From assembly GCA_043820875.1 (NCBI GenBank), contig JBDRDI010000034.1, positions 1-64,000 of the forward strand: a stretch of 64,000 bases of DNA, read 5' to 3'. Positions 6,640 through 14,890 of the stretch are shown one piece after another. A program made the translations under genes and the position numbers. Source of the stretch: JBDRDI01 sp043820875 (lineage in GTDB: Bacteria > Patescibacteriota > Patescibacteriia > Patescibacteriales > UBA12075). Every line of letters starts with the position of its first letter. The first letter of the stretch is position 1. The notes under the pieces were generated by a model. The model searched no databases. It saw only the letters and a list, made by a program, of their open reading frames with translations, and was not told the origin of the DNA.

Positions 6640-9245
6640 ATATGTAATTTTTCTTTTAATATTTTATCAAACTCTTGTTTAGTGCTTTGCTCGTTGTAAA
6701 ACGGTAGGCCAATTAGCTTGTAGCCGCTTTTAGAATATAGCATTTCTATCCTAAATTCGTTTTCAATTTCCTTTAAAAAGTCTTCTTTCCATTGATCCTC
6801 AATTAAGCCTCTGTTGCCTTTTGGTTCAACAAAGAGCTGATATGATAAAGTTTTTTTGCCGCCCTTTTCTTTCAATAACAGCACAAAGTCTGGTTCAATG
6901 GCTTGCCCATCGCTAAAACGATAAATTTTAAAAAGTCGTTCATTTCTTAACAAATAAATTTGTTGATATTTTTTCTTTAATTCGTCCATAGCTTGCCGGA
7001 TAAACTGAATAAAGTATTTTTCTTCCGATGTTCCGTAATTTTCGTCATACATATACCAATCCTGTGCTCTTAAATCCAGTCTTAACTCATCATCTAAAGT
7101 TTCGCTCATAGCCCTGCCATATTCTTTATCAGTTCCGCCTATTAAAATTTCTAAAGTTTTGGTCTTAGCTAAAATTTTTACCTTTTCGCCAAAAAATTCT
7201 TTTGTGCCAACATATTCTTTATTGCCGGTTTGGATTTTACCGGCCAGCTCTTTTAATACGCTTAAAGCAATTTCAAATTTATCGTAATTGGTTAAATTAT
7301 CCAGCCTGCCGTTTTTAGCAGAAAGCTCTACATCAATCAAGCCGGTAAAATCTTTTGAAGTAATAAACTCATCAACAGATTTTAAGTTAGGAAAAAAGGA
7401 GCGCAAATTTGAAAAATAGAAAAAATCTATTTTATCTATGGCTTTTCTTAAAATATGTTTATCCAAAGTATTCAGCTTAATGGTTTTTTTCTTTAATTCT
7501 TCGTTTACGGGTTGATCGGCCTGCTCGTCAAAAATACCTGTTTCAGAAGACTTTCCGCTTTTTAGTCTGTGTCTAAACAGCGTGTCTTGGATTATGTCTT
7601 TTAGATTTTTTACATCGGAGTAATCCTTTTTAACCTGCTTATTTAAAAATACTAAGCCGTTATTCCAAAAAGGTGTTTTTATAACTTCCGGTTTTATGGA
7701 AACCTTTTTTGTTGTTCGGTTGTCCGGCGCAATGCCGCTTTTTATTAACTCGCTTCGTAATTCCGCAATGTAGCGTGAATCAGTCAAGCTATGGTAATGC
7801 AGTTCTTCCAAAACCCGCAATTCATTTTCTAAATCTTTATCATATTTTCTTTTGTCTTTTTCTTGCCCATTGCTTGCCGGAAAGGGGAAATACCTTGCGC
7901 CCCTGCCGATTAATTGCGCTTCGGAAATTGTGGTGCTTCCGGCTTGGCCGTGCTTAGCGTCCCTTGTTTCGTAAAGCCGAACAATATCAAATAAATTTAA
8001 TACATCCCAGCCCTCGTTCAACATATTTGTCGTAAAAATAATCCTCGTTTCGTTATTGTAGTCTTCCAGCGTATTAACTTTAATCTGTTTAATTTCGCTA
8101 TCCGCTTTACTGTTTATTATCAAACATTTTTCTTTTGCAAAGTCTTCCTGTATTTCCTTAATTAAATTAGCTGGCGAAATTTTATTAGCTATAAAAAAAT
8201 CAAAGGCTTGTTTTATTATGCCTGTTGTATTGCCGGTTTGTATTCTTTTTAAATCAGCAATTTTTAAGCTCTTGATCAGGGCGTAAAAATCCTGTTCAAA
8301 TTGTTCGGAATCCTTGATTTGTCTTGATTTAAACAAAATTACCGGCTTAAGCTGGGTTTTATGCTTCTCGGCCACTTTACGGCGGTATTGGCTCAATATA
8401 ACGGCCTGTAAAGCCCTATATTTAACATCCAAGTCCGATTGTAGTATTTGCACATCTTTGGAGTAGCCGTCTTCTCTAAAGTTTTTTAATGTATATTCGT
8501 AAATAATTTTATCCGCATATTTTTTAGCAACAGCCGAATGACTAAGCTCAACGGTTGCCGTATATTCAAGCATTATGTTTTGGCTATTGGTGTTAAAAAT
8601 GTTATTTACTGTTTTTTCCCAGCTGGTCTTTTCTTCCTGTTCTTCCTTGTCTAATTTTGACTTAGTTAAAGTATTTATATGGTGTGCCTCGTCTGATAAA
8701 AATACTATTTTTATGCTTTTAAAATCTTCATAGGTTATGGCGTTTTCCTGCGGCGTGTTTAAACGGCTATGCAGTCCTTGAATGGTGGTAAAAATTATAT
8801 TTATATTATCCTTATTGGCCGCTTCAAAATTTTCAACTTCCTTAACTTCAATTTCCTTGTCTTTAAACATAATTTTTTCGGCAAATAAATATTTACTGGA
8901 CGCTTTGTCTAAAAAATTGCTTTTAGTTTTTTGTATTATATTTGTGCTGTTCACAAAAAAAATAAAATTTCGGTAGCCTAAAGAATACAGATGCAAAATA
9001 TCGGCGGCCATTAAAAGCGTTTTGCCGCTTCCGGTTGCCATATGAAAAAGTAAATGCGTCGGAGTTTTTTTGCCCGTGTAGCCGCTTAAGTAGTATTGCA
9101 AGCGGGTTATGGCTTCGGTTTGGTATGATCTAACGGCAAATCTTTGATTTAGGTTTTTTAATATAAAATCCGGCAAGTTTTTGTTTAAATAGCCTTGCTT
9201 AGAAATTATATTTAATTCATCAACAAGTTTAATATCAATTTCCAT
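6636..9245 (-). CDS. Type III restriction enzyme, Res (helicase-nuclease) subunit
   Basis: An 869-residue superfamily 2 translocase that, with Mod, cleaves DNA carrying two unmethylated sites. Visible motifs are Q-motif region FAVRSYQTEAI (about 36-46), Walker A MATGSGKT (69-76), DEAH box (LSDEAHHI), motif III-like EYTATV, and motif VI-like QLIGRGARYFPF. The C terminus carries a PD-(D/E)xK-like nuclease core, EPDF followed by VEPKGN. It follows mod by a 59-base gap in the same direction and overlaps the recombinase gene by 4 bases. It appears complete. Confidence 0.92.
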   Translation of the reverse strand: MEIDIKLVDELNIISKQGYLNKNLPDFILKNLNQRFAVRSYQTEAITRLQYYLSGYTGKKTPTHLLFHMATGSGKTLLMAADILHLYSLGYRNFIFFVNSTNIIQKTKSNFLDKASSKYLFAEKIMFKDKEIEVKEVENFEAANKDNINIIFTTIQGLHSRLNTPQENAITYEDFKSIKIVFLSDEAHHINTLTKSKLDKEEQEEKTSWEKTVNNIFNTNSQNIMLEYTATVELSHSAVAKKYADKIIYEYTLKNFREDGYSKDVQILQSDLDVKYRALQAVILSQYRRKVAEKHKTQLKPVILFKSRQIKDSEQFEQDFYALIKSLKIADLKRIQTGNTTGIIKQAFDFFIANKISPANLIKEIQEDFAKEKCLIINSKADSEIKQIKVNTLEDYNNETRIIFTTNMLNEGWDVLNLFDIVRLYETRDAKHGQAGSTTISEAQLIGRGARYFPFPASNGQEKDKRKYDKDLENELRVLEELHYHSLTDSRYIAELRSELIKSGIAPDNRTTKKVSIKPEVIKTPFWNNGLVFLNKQVKKDYSDVKNLKDIIQDTLFRHRLKSGKSSETGIFDEQADQPVNEELKKKTIKLNTLDKHILRKAIDKIDFFYFSNLRSFFPNLKSVDEFITSKDFTGLIDVELSAKNGRLDNLTNYDKFEIALSVLKELAGKIQTGNKEYVGTKEFFGEKVKILAKTKTLEILIGGTDKEYGRAMSETLDDELRLDLRAQDWYMYDENYGTSEEKYFIQFIRQAMDELKKKYQQIYLLRNERLFKIYRFSDGQAIEPDFVLLLKEKGGKKTLSYQLFVEPKGNRGLIEDQWKEDFLKEIENEFRIEMLYSKSGYKLIGLPFYNEQSTKQEFDKILKEKLHI

Positions 9246-9304
9246 AAAACGCTTTATTTATTTTTTTTTCTTCGGCCGAAATTTTATATGTTGCGTCGTT
9301 TATT

Positions 9305-10903
9305 TCATTGTAATTTACATATAAAATGGTTTTTATCCAAACATTCCAGTAATACCTTTTTTTGGTCATCTAACGAAAGTTTAATAAACTGTTTTTCTTT
9401 AAATTTGCTCAAGTCAATTTCGTATCGGAAAAATGCCTCGGCCTGCATTTTTTTATAAATGCTTGCCAGCTCCTTTGTAGTTTTGGCTTCCTGTATGGCC
9501 CGCATATAGTTTTCGTTCCATTGCGCTAATTCCATATATATGAAAGAGCCGCCGCCTTTCCAATTGACTATCTTTGAGATCCCAGCACCCTCTCCTTTAA
9601 AAGTTCTTTCAAAACGCTTATTGGCAATATTGCATTGTGATTCTATCTGTTCACATATAATAAATTGTCTTTTCATTTTGAGCGCCACTATTCCAGTTGT
9701 GCCACTACCAGCCATAAAATCTAAAATAATATCACCTTCATTTGTTGACGCTTCAAGTATTCTTTTAATAAGCGCTTCTGGTTTCTGTGTTTGAAATACA
9801 TTTTCTTTTGCCATAACATTGACAATTGGAATAGTCCAAACATCCGGCATAGGCACGCCCCTTGATTCACTTAAATATTGTTTCTGATTTTTGCCTTGTA
9901 AGCGATAAAGTCCCTTACCATCATTATCATTGTGTCTAAACCTTTCTTTGATATATTCTTCGGAGTAATCATCATATAATTTATTAAAAATTTTATTCTT
10001 TGATTTTGAATAAAAAAGAATTGTATCGTGGGAAAGGACAAAGTTATCTGCTGAAGCCGCATAACCGAACATATTTCCTTTATACCAAATAATTTCTCTT
10101 TGCAAATTTTCTTTTCCAAAAATTTCATCTAATAATACCTTTAAATAATGGACTTCATTGGAATCAGCTTGAACATAAATTGAGCCGTCTTCAGTTAAAA
10201 GTTGTTTTGCAATTTCAAGCCGGTTTTTAATAAAAGTAAGCCAAGTGGAATGATTAAAACTATCATTATATTTAAAAGTATCATTACCAGTATTATACGG
10301 CGGATCAATGTAAATCAGCTTGATTTTGCCTCGGTATTTTTTCTTTAAAGAGTGCAGGGTTAAAAGATTGTTGCCTTTGATAATCAAATTATCCTGCTCG
10401 GTTATCTGTTCAACTTTATGCTCGCCTGTTTTGTCTATTTTTTTAAAGTTAGTTAAAACTTTTGGCTCAAATAATCGGTCAATTTCATCTGGCGCAAGAA
10501 TTTCGTTATAAAAAATTTCATTGCGCTTTATATCTTCTTTGTCCTGCCCGCCCTCTAAAACACAATCTTTATACGGCCAAGCCAATACCACTTTCCCGCT
10601 ATCTTTTAAATAATCGTCGCCCTCGGCCAGTCCAATATGATTTTTAAAAGCGGTAAAAGAGTTAGGCAAAAATTCTTTATTATTTATAAACTTTAAAAAT
10701 TTATCTTTGTCAAAAACAAACTTTCCAGCAACCTCAATAAAAAAATGTTCTTTTCCATTCTTGTCTTTAAAAAGCAATTCAATCAGCCCTGTGTCCAATT
10801 TAATTGCCAGCTCGCTAACTTTATTTTTTAGAATTTTACCCTCGGCAAAAAGTCGCTCATCCCGTTTTAAAAGTTTTTCTAAATCGTTGTATAAATTTTG
10901 CAT
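9305..10903 (-). CDS. Type III DNA methyltransferase, Mod subunit (N6-adenine)
   Basis: Methylates adenine in one strand of the recognition site and provides specificity to Res. Motif order is beta class: catalytic motif IV DPPYNTG (about 200-206) precedes the SAM-binding motif I, DFMAGSGTTG (about residue 395). The 532-residue length is typical of Type III Mod, and the region between the motifs should be the target recognition domain. The gene starts 4 bases after a small excisionase-like HTH gene and lies upstream of res, forming one operon with the recombinase. Confidence 0.92.
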   Translation of the reverse strand: MQNLYNDLEKLLKRDERLFAEGKILKNKVSELAIKLDTGLIELLFKDKNGKEHFFIEVAGKFVFDKDKFLKFINNKEFLPNSFTAFKNHIGLAEGDDYLKDSGKVVLAWPYKDCVLEGGQDKEDIKRNEIFYNEILAPDEIDRLFEPKVLTNFKKIDKTGEHKVEQITEQDNLIIKGNNLLTLHSLKKKYRGKIKLIYIDPPYNTGNDTFKYNDSFNHSTWLTFIKNRLEIAKQLLTEDGSIYVQADSNEVHYLKVLLDEIFGKENLQREIIWYKGNMFGYAASADNFVLSHDTILFYSKSKNKIFNKLYDDYSEEYIKERFRHNDNDGKGLYRLQGKNQKQYLSESRGVPMPDVWTIPIVNVMAKENVFQTQKPEALIKRILEASTNEGDIILDFMAGSGTTGIVALKMKRQFIICEQIESQCNIANKRFERTFKGEGAGISKIVNWKGGGSFIYMELAQWNENYMRAIQEAKTTKELASIYKKMQAEAFFRYEIDLSKFKEKQFIKLSLDDQKKVLLECLDKNHFICKLQ

Positions 10904-10907
10904 ATTT

Positions 10908-11087
10908 TTAACTTTTCATTTTATTTAAAAAATTATCAAACTCTTTTTTTAAAATTCTAAATTCCTTACCGACTTTATAGGCTTTTAGTTTGCCCGACTT
11001 AATATAACGATAAATTGTCATTATATTGTAGCCAAGTAGATCGGCCAGCTCTTGGGCAGTATAAAATCGTTTGTTTTTATTGGTCAT
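10908..11087 (-). CDS. Small helix-turn-helix protein (excisionase/MerR-like)
   Basis: A 59-residue protein with FYTAQELADLLGYNIMTIYRY followed by IKSGKLKAYKVGKEFRI. This is the winged-helix DNA-binding domain found in recombination directionality factors and in orphan regulators. It is 4 bases upstream of mod and 4 bases downstream of a small membrane protein gene, so it is in the same operon as the recombinase. It could be the excisionase of the island or a regulator of the restriction genes; the sequence does not decide between them. Confidence 0.8.
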   Translation of the reverse strand: MTNKNKRFYTAQELADLLGYNIMTIYRYIKSGKLKAYKVGKEFRILKKEFDNFLNKMKS

Positions 11088-11091
11088 GTTT

Positions 11092-11394
11092 TTACTTTAA
11101 ATTTTTTAGTATTTTTGCTGTATAAACGAATATTATTGTTCCGGCTAATATAAAAAATAACCCAGGGGAAATACTTGAAATGTAAAGCTCCCATCCCCGA
11201 AAATCAGAAACTATTTTCCAATCTCCCTTTGTGCCGCTTACAGTTAATTTATAAGCAAAACATCCAAAAAAAATTTCTATAATACTTGCACAAATTATAA
11301 TAAATACTCTTTGCCAACCACTACTTAACCTATCCTTGAAAGGGTTTTTATTGTTAGTGTTTTCTTTGTTGTTAGTATCTTTTTGTTCGCTCAT
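11092..11394 (-). CDS. Small two-helix membrane protein of unknown function
   Basis: A 100-residue protein with a polar N-terminal 28 residues, a first transmembrane helix (VFIIICASIIEIFFGCFAY) and a second (SPGLFFILAGTIIFVYTA), joined by a loop of about 25 residues with a basic C-terminal end. No family is recognised. It is the first gene of the operon that continues with the HTH gene, mod, res and the recombinase, with spacings of only a few bases. That suggests co-expression but gives no specific role. Confidence 0.6.
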   Translation of the reverse strand: MSEQKDTNNKENTNNKNPFKDRLSSGWQRVFIIICASIIEIFFGCFAYKLTVSGTKGDWKIVSDFRGWELYISSISPGLFFILAGTIIFVYTAKILKNLK

Positions 11395-11498
11395 ATTATT
11401 TTACTTAAAAATTACTATCTTTATTATACTTTACTTTTCTTTACATAGCAAGTTAATATTTTAAAATATATTTTTGTGCTAATATTAAATAAATTATT

Positions 11499-12614
11499 TT
11501 AATGGATTATTTTAAAAGGTTTAAATTCTTTTAATTCTCTTTTTATGTCTTTTAAAAATCCCCAACTTGGTTTGGTAAAAATTTTGTCTTCAAATTTATT
11601 AAAATCTCTTTTTGCAACTTCCCAATCATTTACTTTATATTTCCAGCGACTATCAACGATTTGTCTAAAACCCCTCATTCCTTGCTCGGCTTTACATAAC
11701 ATATACAATCCGACTAATTTATAAGCCTTGGTGTTTTTTATTTTAGGATCAAGCATAAAAATTTTTTGCAAAATTTCTTGCGAATCGTTGTTTGCGCTGA
11801 ATAAAAATTTATTATCACTAAAAAATTTATCCCAGTATAAATTTACTATTTTTTGGCACAAATCCTTTTTTAAAATATTTTTAAATAGTGGATTGGGAGA
11901 GTAGCCGACTTTTTCCAATACTTCGTTCATTTTTCTTTTTTTACTTAATCTTATCTCAAGCCGTAATATTTCAAGGCGCAGCTGTTTTTCTTTTATAAAT
12001 TCAAAAATATCTAATTGTTGTGCTGTTTGATCCTTATCTATCGCCCTGTCTTTTGCCTTGTTTAAATCGTTAATCTTGTCATACAAAACTATGGCGTGGG
12101 AGTTAGTATAAAATTGCAATGCCTGCCCATTATTGCGGTAATTTTTAAAATCAACATCAAACTTTTTGCTTATATCAATTTTAGCTAACTCTCTAATCGC
12201 AAAGGAGGCCGTATATCCGCCGGTGAGTGGTATATTTTTTGACGGATGGAAAGATAACACCTCGGCGTTTTCAATACTTTTAGTCCACGCTCTGACTCCC
12301 ATATCAGCCAATCTTTCTATTAAAGTTTTAACTACCCTGTCAAAATCATCTTGTTCTAATTCGTCTAAATTATTGTTAAACAACAGCTTGGGAGCGGAAA
12401 ATTGAATTTGCAGATCAAGTCCGACTCCTCGTCTGAAAATAGTCAAACACGGTTTATAAATTCCTCTTTTTTTATCTTCTGCCGTTGGATTATTTTTAAA
12501 ACTCCCAAAGCCAACGCTAAAATTTTCCATTGCTTGTTTGGTTGTGTTAAATTTACTATAATCTGTAATCCAATAATTATTTTTTGGAATTTTTAAAATT
12601 ATCGTGTCCAGCAT
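11499..12614 (-). CDS. Putative replication initiation protein of a mobile element
   Basis: A 371-residue protein with no certain family. The start (MLDTIILKIP), GVGLDLQIQFSAPKLLF, the span around FYTNSHAIVLYDKINDL and RLEILRLEIRLSKKRKM resemble phage/plasmid replication proteins of the gene II/X type, in which a Tyr nicks the origin. The Tyr in VLYDK is a possible nucleophile. Its neighbours (SpoVG-like gene, structured leader RNA, recombinase) suit an autonomously replicating or rolling-circle element. Confidence is low because no diagnostic HUH motif is seen. It starts 28 bases after the SpoVG-like stop, in the same direction. Confidence 0.4.
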   Translation of the reverse strand: MLDTIILKIPKNNYWITDYSKFNTTKQAMENFSVGFGSFKNNPTAEDKKRGIYKPCLTIFRRGVGLDLQIQFSAPKLLFNNNLDELEQDDFDRVVKTLIERLADMGVRAWTKSIENAEVLSFHPSKNIPLTGGYTASFAIRELAKIDISKKFDVDFKNYRNNGQALQFYTNSHAIVLYDKINDLNKAKDRAIDKDQTAQQLDIFEFIKEKQLRLEILRLEIRLSKKRKMNEVLEKVGYSPNPLFKNILKKDLCQKIVNLYWDKFFSDNKFLFSANNDSQEILQKIFMLDPKIKNTKAYKLVGLYMLCKAEQGMRGFRQIVDSRWKYKVNDWEVAKRDFNKFEDKIFTKPSWGFLKDIKRELKEFKPFKIIH

Positions 12615-12641
12615 TTCATTACATTTTTATTATTTACAATT

Positions 12642-12905
12642 TTATTGATTCAATAATTTTTCAATTTTAGAAATTATTGCCTCTTCAATCAACTTGCTTG
12701 CTTTTTTATTTATCGGGTGGTAAATGTTTATGTTTTTGTCGCTGATTTTTTTGGTCGGGTAGGTGATCCGGTAGCCCATTCCGTCCAGCTTTTTGTGTAT
12801 GCCGATTGATCCCAAAAACAGGCAATCGTCAAAAACCACGCTCCCAAAGGCCACAAGGCCGTTATTCGCCTTTATTGGGATTATTTGTATTTCCGTTATT
12901 TTCAT
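12642..12905 (-). CDS. spoVG: SpoVG family nucleic-acid-binding protein
   Basis: An 87-residue protein from the ATG at 12905 (MKITEIQIIPI). ITEIQIIPIKANNGLVAFGSV and the later segments YRITYPTKK, YHPINKKA are the SpoVG pattern. SpoVG proteins bind RNA and DNA and regulate expression post-transcriptionally in Firmicutes; copies on mobile elements of Patescibacteria probably regulate element genes. I chose MKITEI over the in-frame ATG at 12920 because it matches the family start. It overlaps the preceding small gene by 44 bases. Confidence 0.8.
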   Translation of the reverse strand: MKITEIQIIPIKANNGLVAFGSVVFDDCLFLGSIGIHKKLDGMGYRITYPTKKISDKNINIYHPINKKASKLIEEAIISKIEKLLNQ

Positions 12906-13026
12906 ATAATCCAACATCAATGTTATTTCTTATTGCAACTTTTAAAAGCAAATTAAAAAAGCCAGTCAAATTATGATTGGCTTCAAATTGTTCCGTTGAT
13001 AGATTGTTGTATTTCAGATTTTTCAT
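12862..13026 (-). CDS. Small hypothetical protein upstream of spoVG
   Basis: A 54-residue protein starting MKNLKYNNLSTEQFEANH and containing NLTGFFNLLLKVAIRN, overlapping the SpoVG-like gene by 44 bases in another frame. An in-frame ATG at 13062 would add 12 residues but overlaps the foot of the upstream terminator, so I prefer 13026. The mix of a polar N terminus and an amphipathic central helix looks like a real protein and the overlap suggests coupled translation. No family is recognised. Confidence 0.5.
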   Translation of the reverse strand: MKNLKYNNLSTEQFEANHNLTGFFNLLLKVAIRNNIDVGLYENNGNTNNPNKGE

Positions 13027-13057
13027 TACCTTTTTCAATAGATTTTTAATGCCTATT

Positions 13058-13122
13058 AACAAAAAAACCTCTCAAGAGAGGGCACAAAGCTTTTTATTGT
13101 TTGTGTAATCTCTTGAGAGGTT
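13058..13122 (-). terminator. Strong intrinsic terminator/attenuator before the spoVG-rep genes
   Basis: Reading leftwards, a 14-bp perfect stem (13122-13109 with 13079-13066, containing CCTCTCAAGAG) holds an inner CACAAA/TTTGTG stem in its loop and is followed by seven T. It lies about 30 bases before the next start codon (13026), so it could end a short RNA or attenuate the downstream operon. Confidence 0.85.
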
Positions 13123-13345
13123 TTGCCATCCTCAGCCTCTATCCTTAATATTTTTAAGGATTATGGTGGGCTCCCGAAAGGCTAACTGCGGTTTATGCCG
13201 CCGAGCTCGGGTTAATTTCCATTATGTTTTTCAGTATCCAATGCGATGTTATGGACTACCTTATTATTCTTAACGCAATGAGTTTGTTTTGCCATATATT
13301 TTTTAGGCAAATTGCGTAAAGAGAATAAAACGAACTTTCAAACTT
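13065..13345 (-). ncRNA. Structured leader or stand-alone RNA of about 280 nt
   Basis: It is bounded by a promoter (13379-13352) and the terminator at 13122-13058. On the transcribed strand it contains the palindrome CCGAGCTCGG, a GGCGGC...ACCGC hairpin, CCTTTCGGGAG and an ATCCTTA/TTAAGGAT hairpin, with a 27-codon ORF (13295-13212) at its 5' side. GC content is locally higher than in the surroundings. I cannot match it to tmRNA, RNase P, 6S or SRP RNA. It could be a regulatory leader of the spoVG-rep genes, a replication-control RNA or a free ncRNA. Confidence 0.6.
13212..13295 (-). CDS. Possible 27-codon leader peptide
   Basis: The ORF begins MAKQTHCVKNNK and ends TEKHNGN, TAA at 13212-13214, inside the structured RNA and directly 5' of its GC-rich hairpins. 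Position and size suit a leader peptide, but no clear Shine-Dalgarno site is present and it may be fortuitous. Confidence 0.3.
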   Translation of the reverse strand: MAKQTHCVKNNKVVHNIALDTEKHNGN

Positions 13346-13351
13346 AATTAT

Positions 13352-13379
13352 AGTATACAATATTTATTTTAAAAGTCAA
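13352..13379 (-). promoter_or_regulatory. Promoter of the structured RNA
   Basis: On the minus strand TTGACT (13379-13374) and TATACT (13357-13352) are 16 bases apart. A TATAAT also lies at 13352-13347. Transcription would start near 13345. Confidence 0.6.
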
Positions 13380-13396
13380 GGAGGGGGCGTATTAAG

Positions 13397-13909
13397 TCAA
13401 TGCAAATTGCAGTGTTTGACCCAAATTGCTACTAATGAAAAATATTCTTCTGCAAAAAATCCGAAAAATCTTGATTCATTAGAAAATTTAATTTCTTTTA
13501 AAGCGATATCCTTTTCAAGATTATTAAAAAGCGGCGTATATTCACCGTTCTCTTGTATATCATCTCTTATTAATCCACTTCTTGGCAATTCCTTTAAGGT
13601 GATATTGGTTAAATGTTTTAACTTTGATGTTAGTGCTTTTGCTAACACATCGTCTAATTTGCAAATCTCACATTGATTCTGATTATAATTTTTGAAAACT
13701 ATAACAATTTTTTTATTTTCCTTTTCATCGGTTTCCGGAATGTTATTATTGATAGCAAACGATGGATTAATCAATTCCCTCACTTTATCACTGGAAGTAT
13801 TCATGATTTTTTCGATTGCTTCTATTTTTGGTTGATCGTCTTGCTTTTTAAGAAGATTAAAAATTTGATTTTTAAGTTTATCAAATTTATTGTTTTGATT
13901 TTTGCTCAT
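13397..13909 (-). CDS. Candidate toxin partner of the Panacea-domain protein
   Basis: A 170-residue protein of unrecognised family. The N-terminal 60 residues are charged and helical; the C-terminal half (about 66-170) contains KIVIVFKNY, a CEIC pair, LKEIKFSNESRFFGFF and a terminal KHCNLH. A strand with an Arg, then a hydrophobic strand, then a terminal His-rich end resembles small RNase toxins, but this is inference. It overlaps the Panacea gene by 23 bases and follows it, the standard antitoxin-toxin order. It could instead be a regulator or an accessory protein. Confidence 0.45.
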   Translation of the reverse strand: MSKNQNNKFDKLKNQIFNLLKKQDDQPKIEAIEKIMNTSSDKVRELINPSFAINNNIPETDEKENKKIVIVFKNYNQNQCEICKLDDVLAKALTSKLKHLTNITLKELPRSGLIRDDIQENGEYTPLFNNLEKDIALKEIKFSNESRFFGFFAEEYFSLVAIWVKHCNLH

Positions 13910-14357
13910 AATAACTTTTCATTTCTTCGATTGTAATTTCAGCAGACGAGGATTCATAAGACATTAATCCTGCTCGTGTTTTTTGCCACGGTTCTTCACT
14001 ATGCGATAATGCTTCTAAATAATTTGCATCATATTTACCATAAACATTCCAAATTGAATCCAAAACATTCTTTTCTTCTGTCGAAATGTCTGGGAAATCA
14101 GATTCTTTGACATCTTGTTTAATTTCGTTATAGCCAAACTTTTTAAATTCTAAATAAACAATCGGCACGCTTGGGCCATGTATCCATGCTTCTATTTTGT
14201 CATCAAATAGTTTTTTATTATTAATAACTAAATTCCACGCCTGAGAATAATAAAGTAATTTTTGTAGTTTTTTATTAGTGAAATCGGGCTTTGGATTTTT
14301 GTTATTTTTTAAAATAAAATAATCAGCAACTTGTAGCACTTTAGTTTTTTTAAGCAT
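13887..14357 (-). CDS. Panacea-domain (SocA/GepA, DUF4065) antitoxin
   Basis: A 156-residue protein with VADYFILKN, FTNKKLQKLLYYSQAW, FDDKIEAWIHGPSVPIVY and the C-terminal segment LEALSHSEEPWQKTR. These are the conserved blocks of the DUF4065/Panacea family, known to neutralise many unrelated toxins in toxin-antitoxin and phage-defence modules (PanAT) and, in SocA, to act as a proteolysis adaptor. It overlaps the downstream 170-residue gene by 23 bases. The pair is flanked by non-coding DNA on both sides, consistent with a self-contained module. Confidence 0.88.
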   Translation of the reverse strand: MLKKTKVLQVADYFILKNNKNPKPDFTNKKLQKLLYYSQAWNLVINNKKLFDDKIEAWIHGPSVPIVYLEFKKFGYNEIKQDVKESDFPDISTEEKNVLDSIWNVYGKYDANYLEALSHSEEPWQKTRAGLMSYESSSAEITIEEMKSYYEQKSKQ

Positions 14358-14599
14358 ATTTATATATAGTTAATTTGCTAAATACTAAATATATTCAAAT
14401 TTTGCTGATTGTTTCAATATAATATATTATTACTCTTTTAATTATTATATCACACATATCATAAATATAAAATATATTATAGTATAAAAAGTTTTTATTG
14501 TTTTATGCTGTGTTGTATTATAGTTAGTTCCTTTGTGATTTCACCCCAATCAATAGTTCTGAACACATCACATAACTCACCCCAATTGAGAAGTTAATA
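14358..14599. other. Non-coding spacer between the Panacea module and the Type IIS system
   Basis: This is very AT-rich. It must hold the leftward promoter of the Panacea operon (candidate TATAAT-like boxes around 14418-14430). CACCCCAAT occurs twice (about 14542 and 14578). I see no ORF with recognisable coding features. Confidence 0.4.
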
Positions 14600-14627
14600 A
14601 AAAGACAGTCTATCCGACTGTTTTTTT
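14600..14627. terminator. Terminator upstream of the controller gene
   Basis: ACAGTC/GACTGT stem with a TATCC loop, flanked by A and T runs, so it could work in both directions. It insulates the controller-restriction operon from the left. Confidence 0.65.
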
Positions 14628-14657
14628 ATTCAAATTTTGAATATTCGTATTTTGAAT
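14628..14657 (+). promoter_or_regulatory. Tandem 15-bp operators (C-boxes) of the controller gene
   Basis: Two abutting 15-base elements, ATTCAAATTTTGAAT (14628-14642, a perfect palindrome around its central base) and ATTCGTATTTTGAAT (14643-14657), lie 13 bases before the controller start. Tandem dyads ahead of a small HTH gene that precedes a restriction gene are the standard C-box arrangement for delayed restriction expression. Confidence 0.7.
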
Positions 14658-14670
14658 ATATTATATAACT

Positions 14671-14889
14671 ATGACTAAGACAATATATACAAATGAATAT
14701 AAACAAATAGCTGAAAAGTTGAAAAGGGCGAGGATTGAGGCTGGTTTAACCCAAAAAGAAGTTGCTGAAAAAATTAAAAAGCCCCAATCATATATATCAA
14801 AAGCTGAAAGCGCTGAACAAAGAATTGATGCTGTTGAATTAAAATTATTTGCAAGATTGTATAAAAAAACAATTAATTATTTTTTATAA
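14671..14889 (+). CDS. Restriction-modification controller protein (XRE-type HTH)
   Basis: A 72-residue single-domain protein with IAEKLKRARIEAGLTQKEVA, KPQSYISKAESAEQRIDAVE, a classical lambda-repressor-like helix-turn-helix with no other domain. It stops one base before the restriction endonuclease start and follows tandem dyad operators. Family knowledge: C proteins activate their own and the endonuclease promoter at low dose and repress at high dose, so methylation precedes cutting after entry into a new host. An antitoxin of the HigA type is the alternative, but the endonuclease neighbour favours a C protein. Confidence 0.8.
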   Translation: MTKTIYTNEYKQIAEKLKRARIEAGLTQKEVAEKIKKPQSYISKAESAEQRIDAVELKLFARLYKKTINYFL

Positions 14890-14890
14890 T

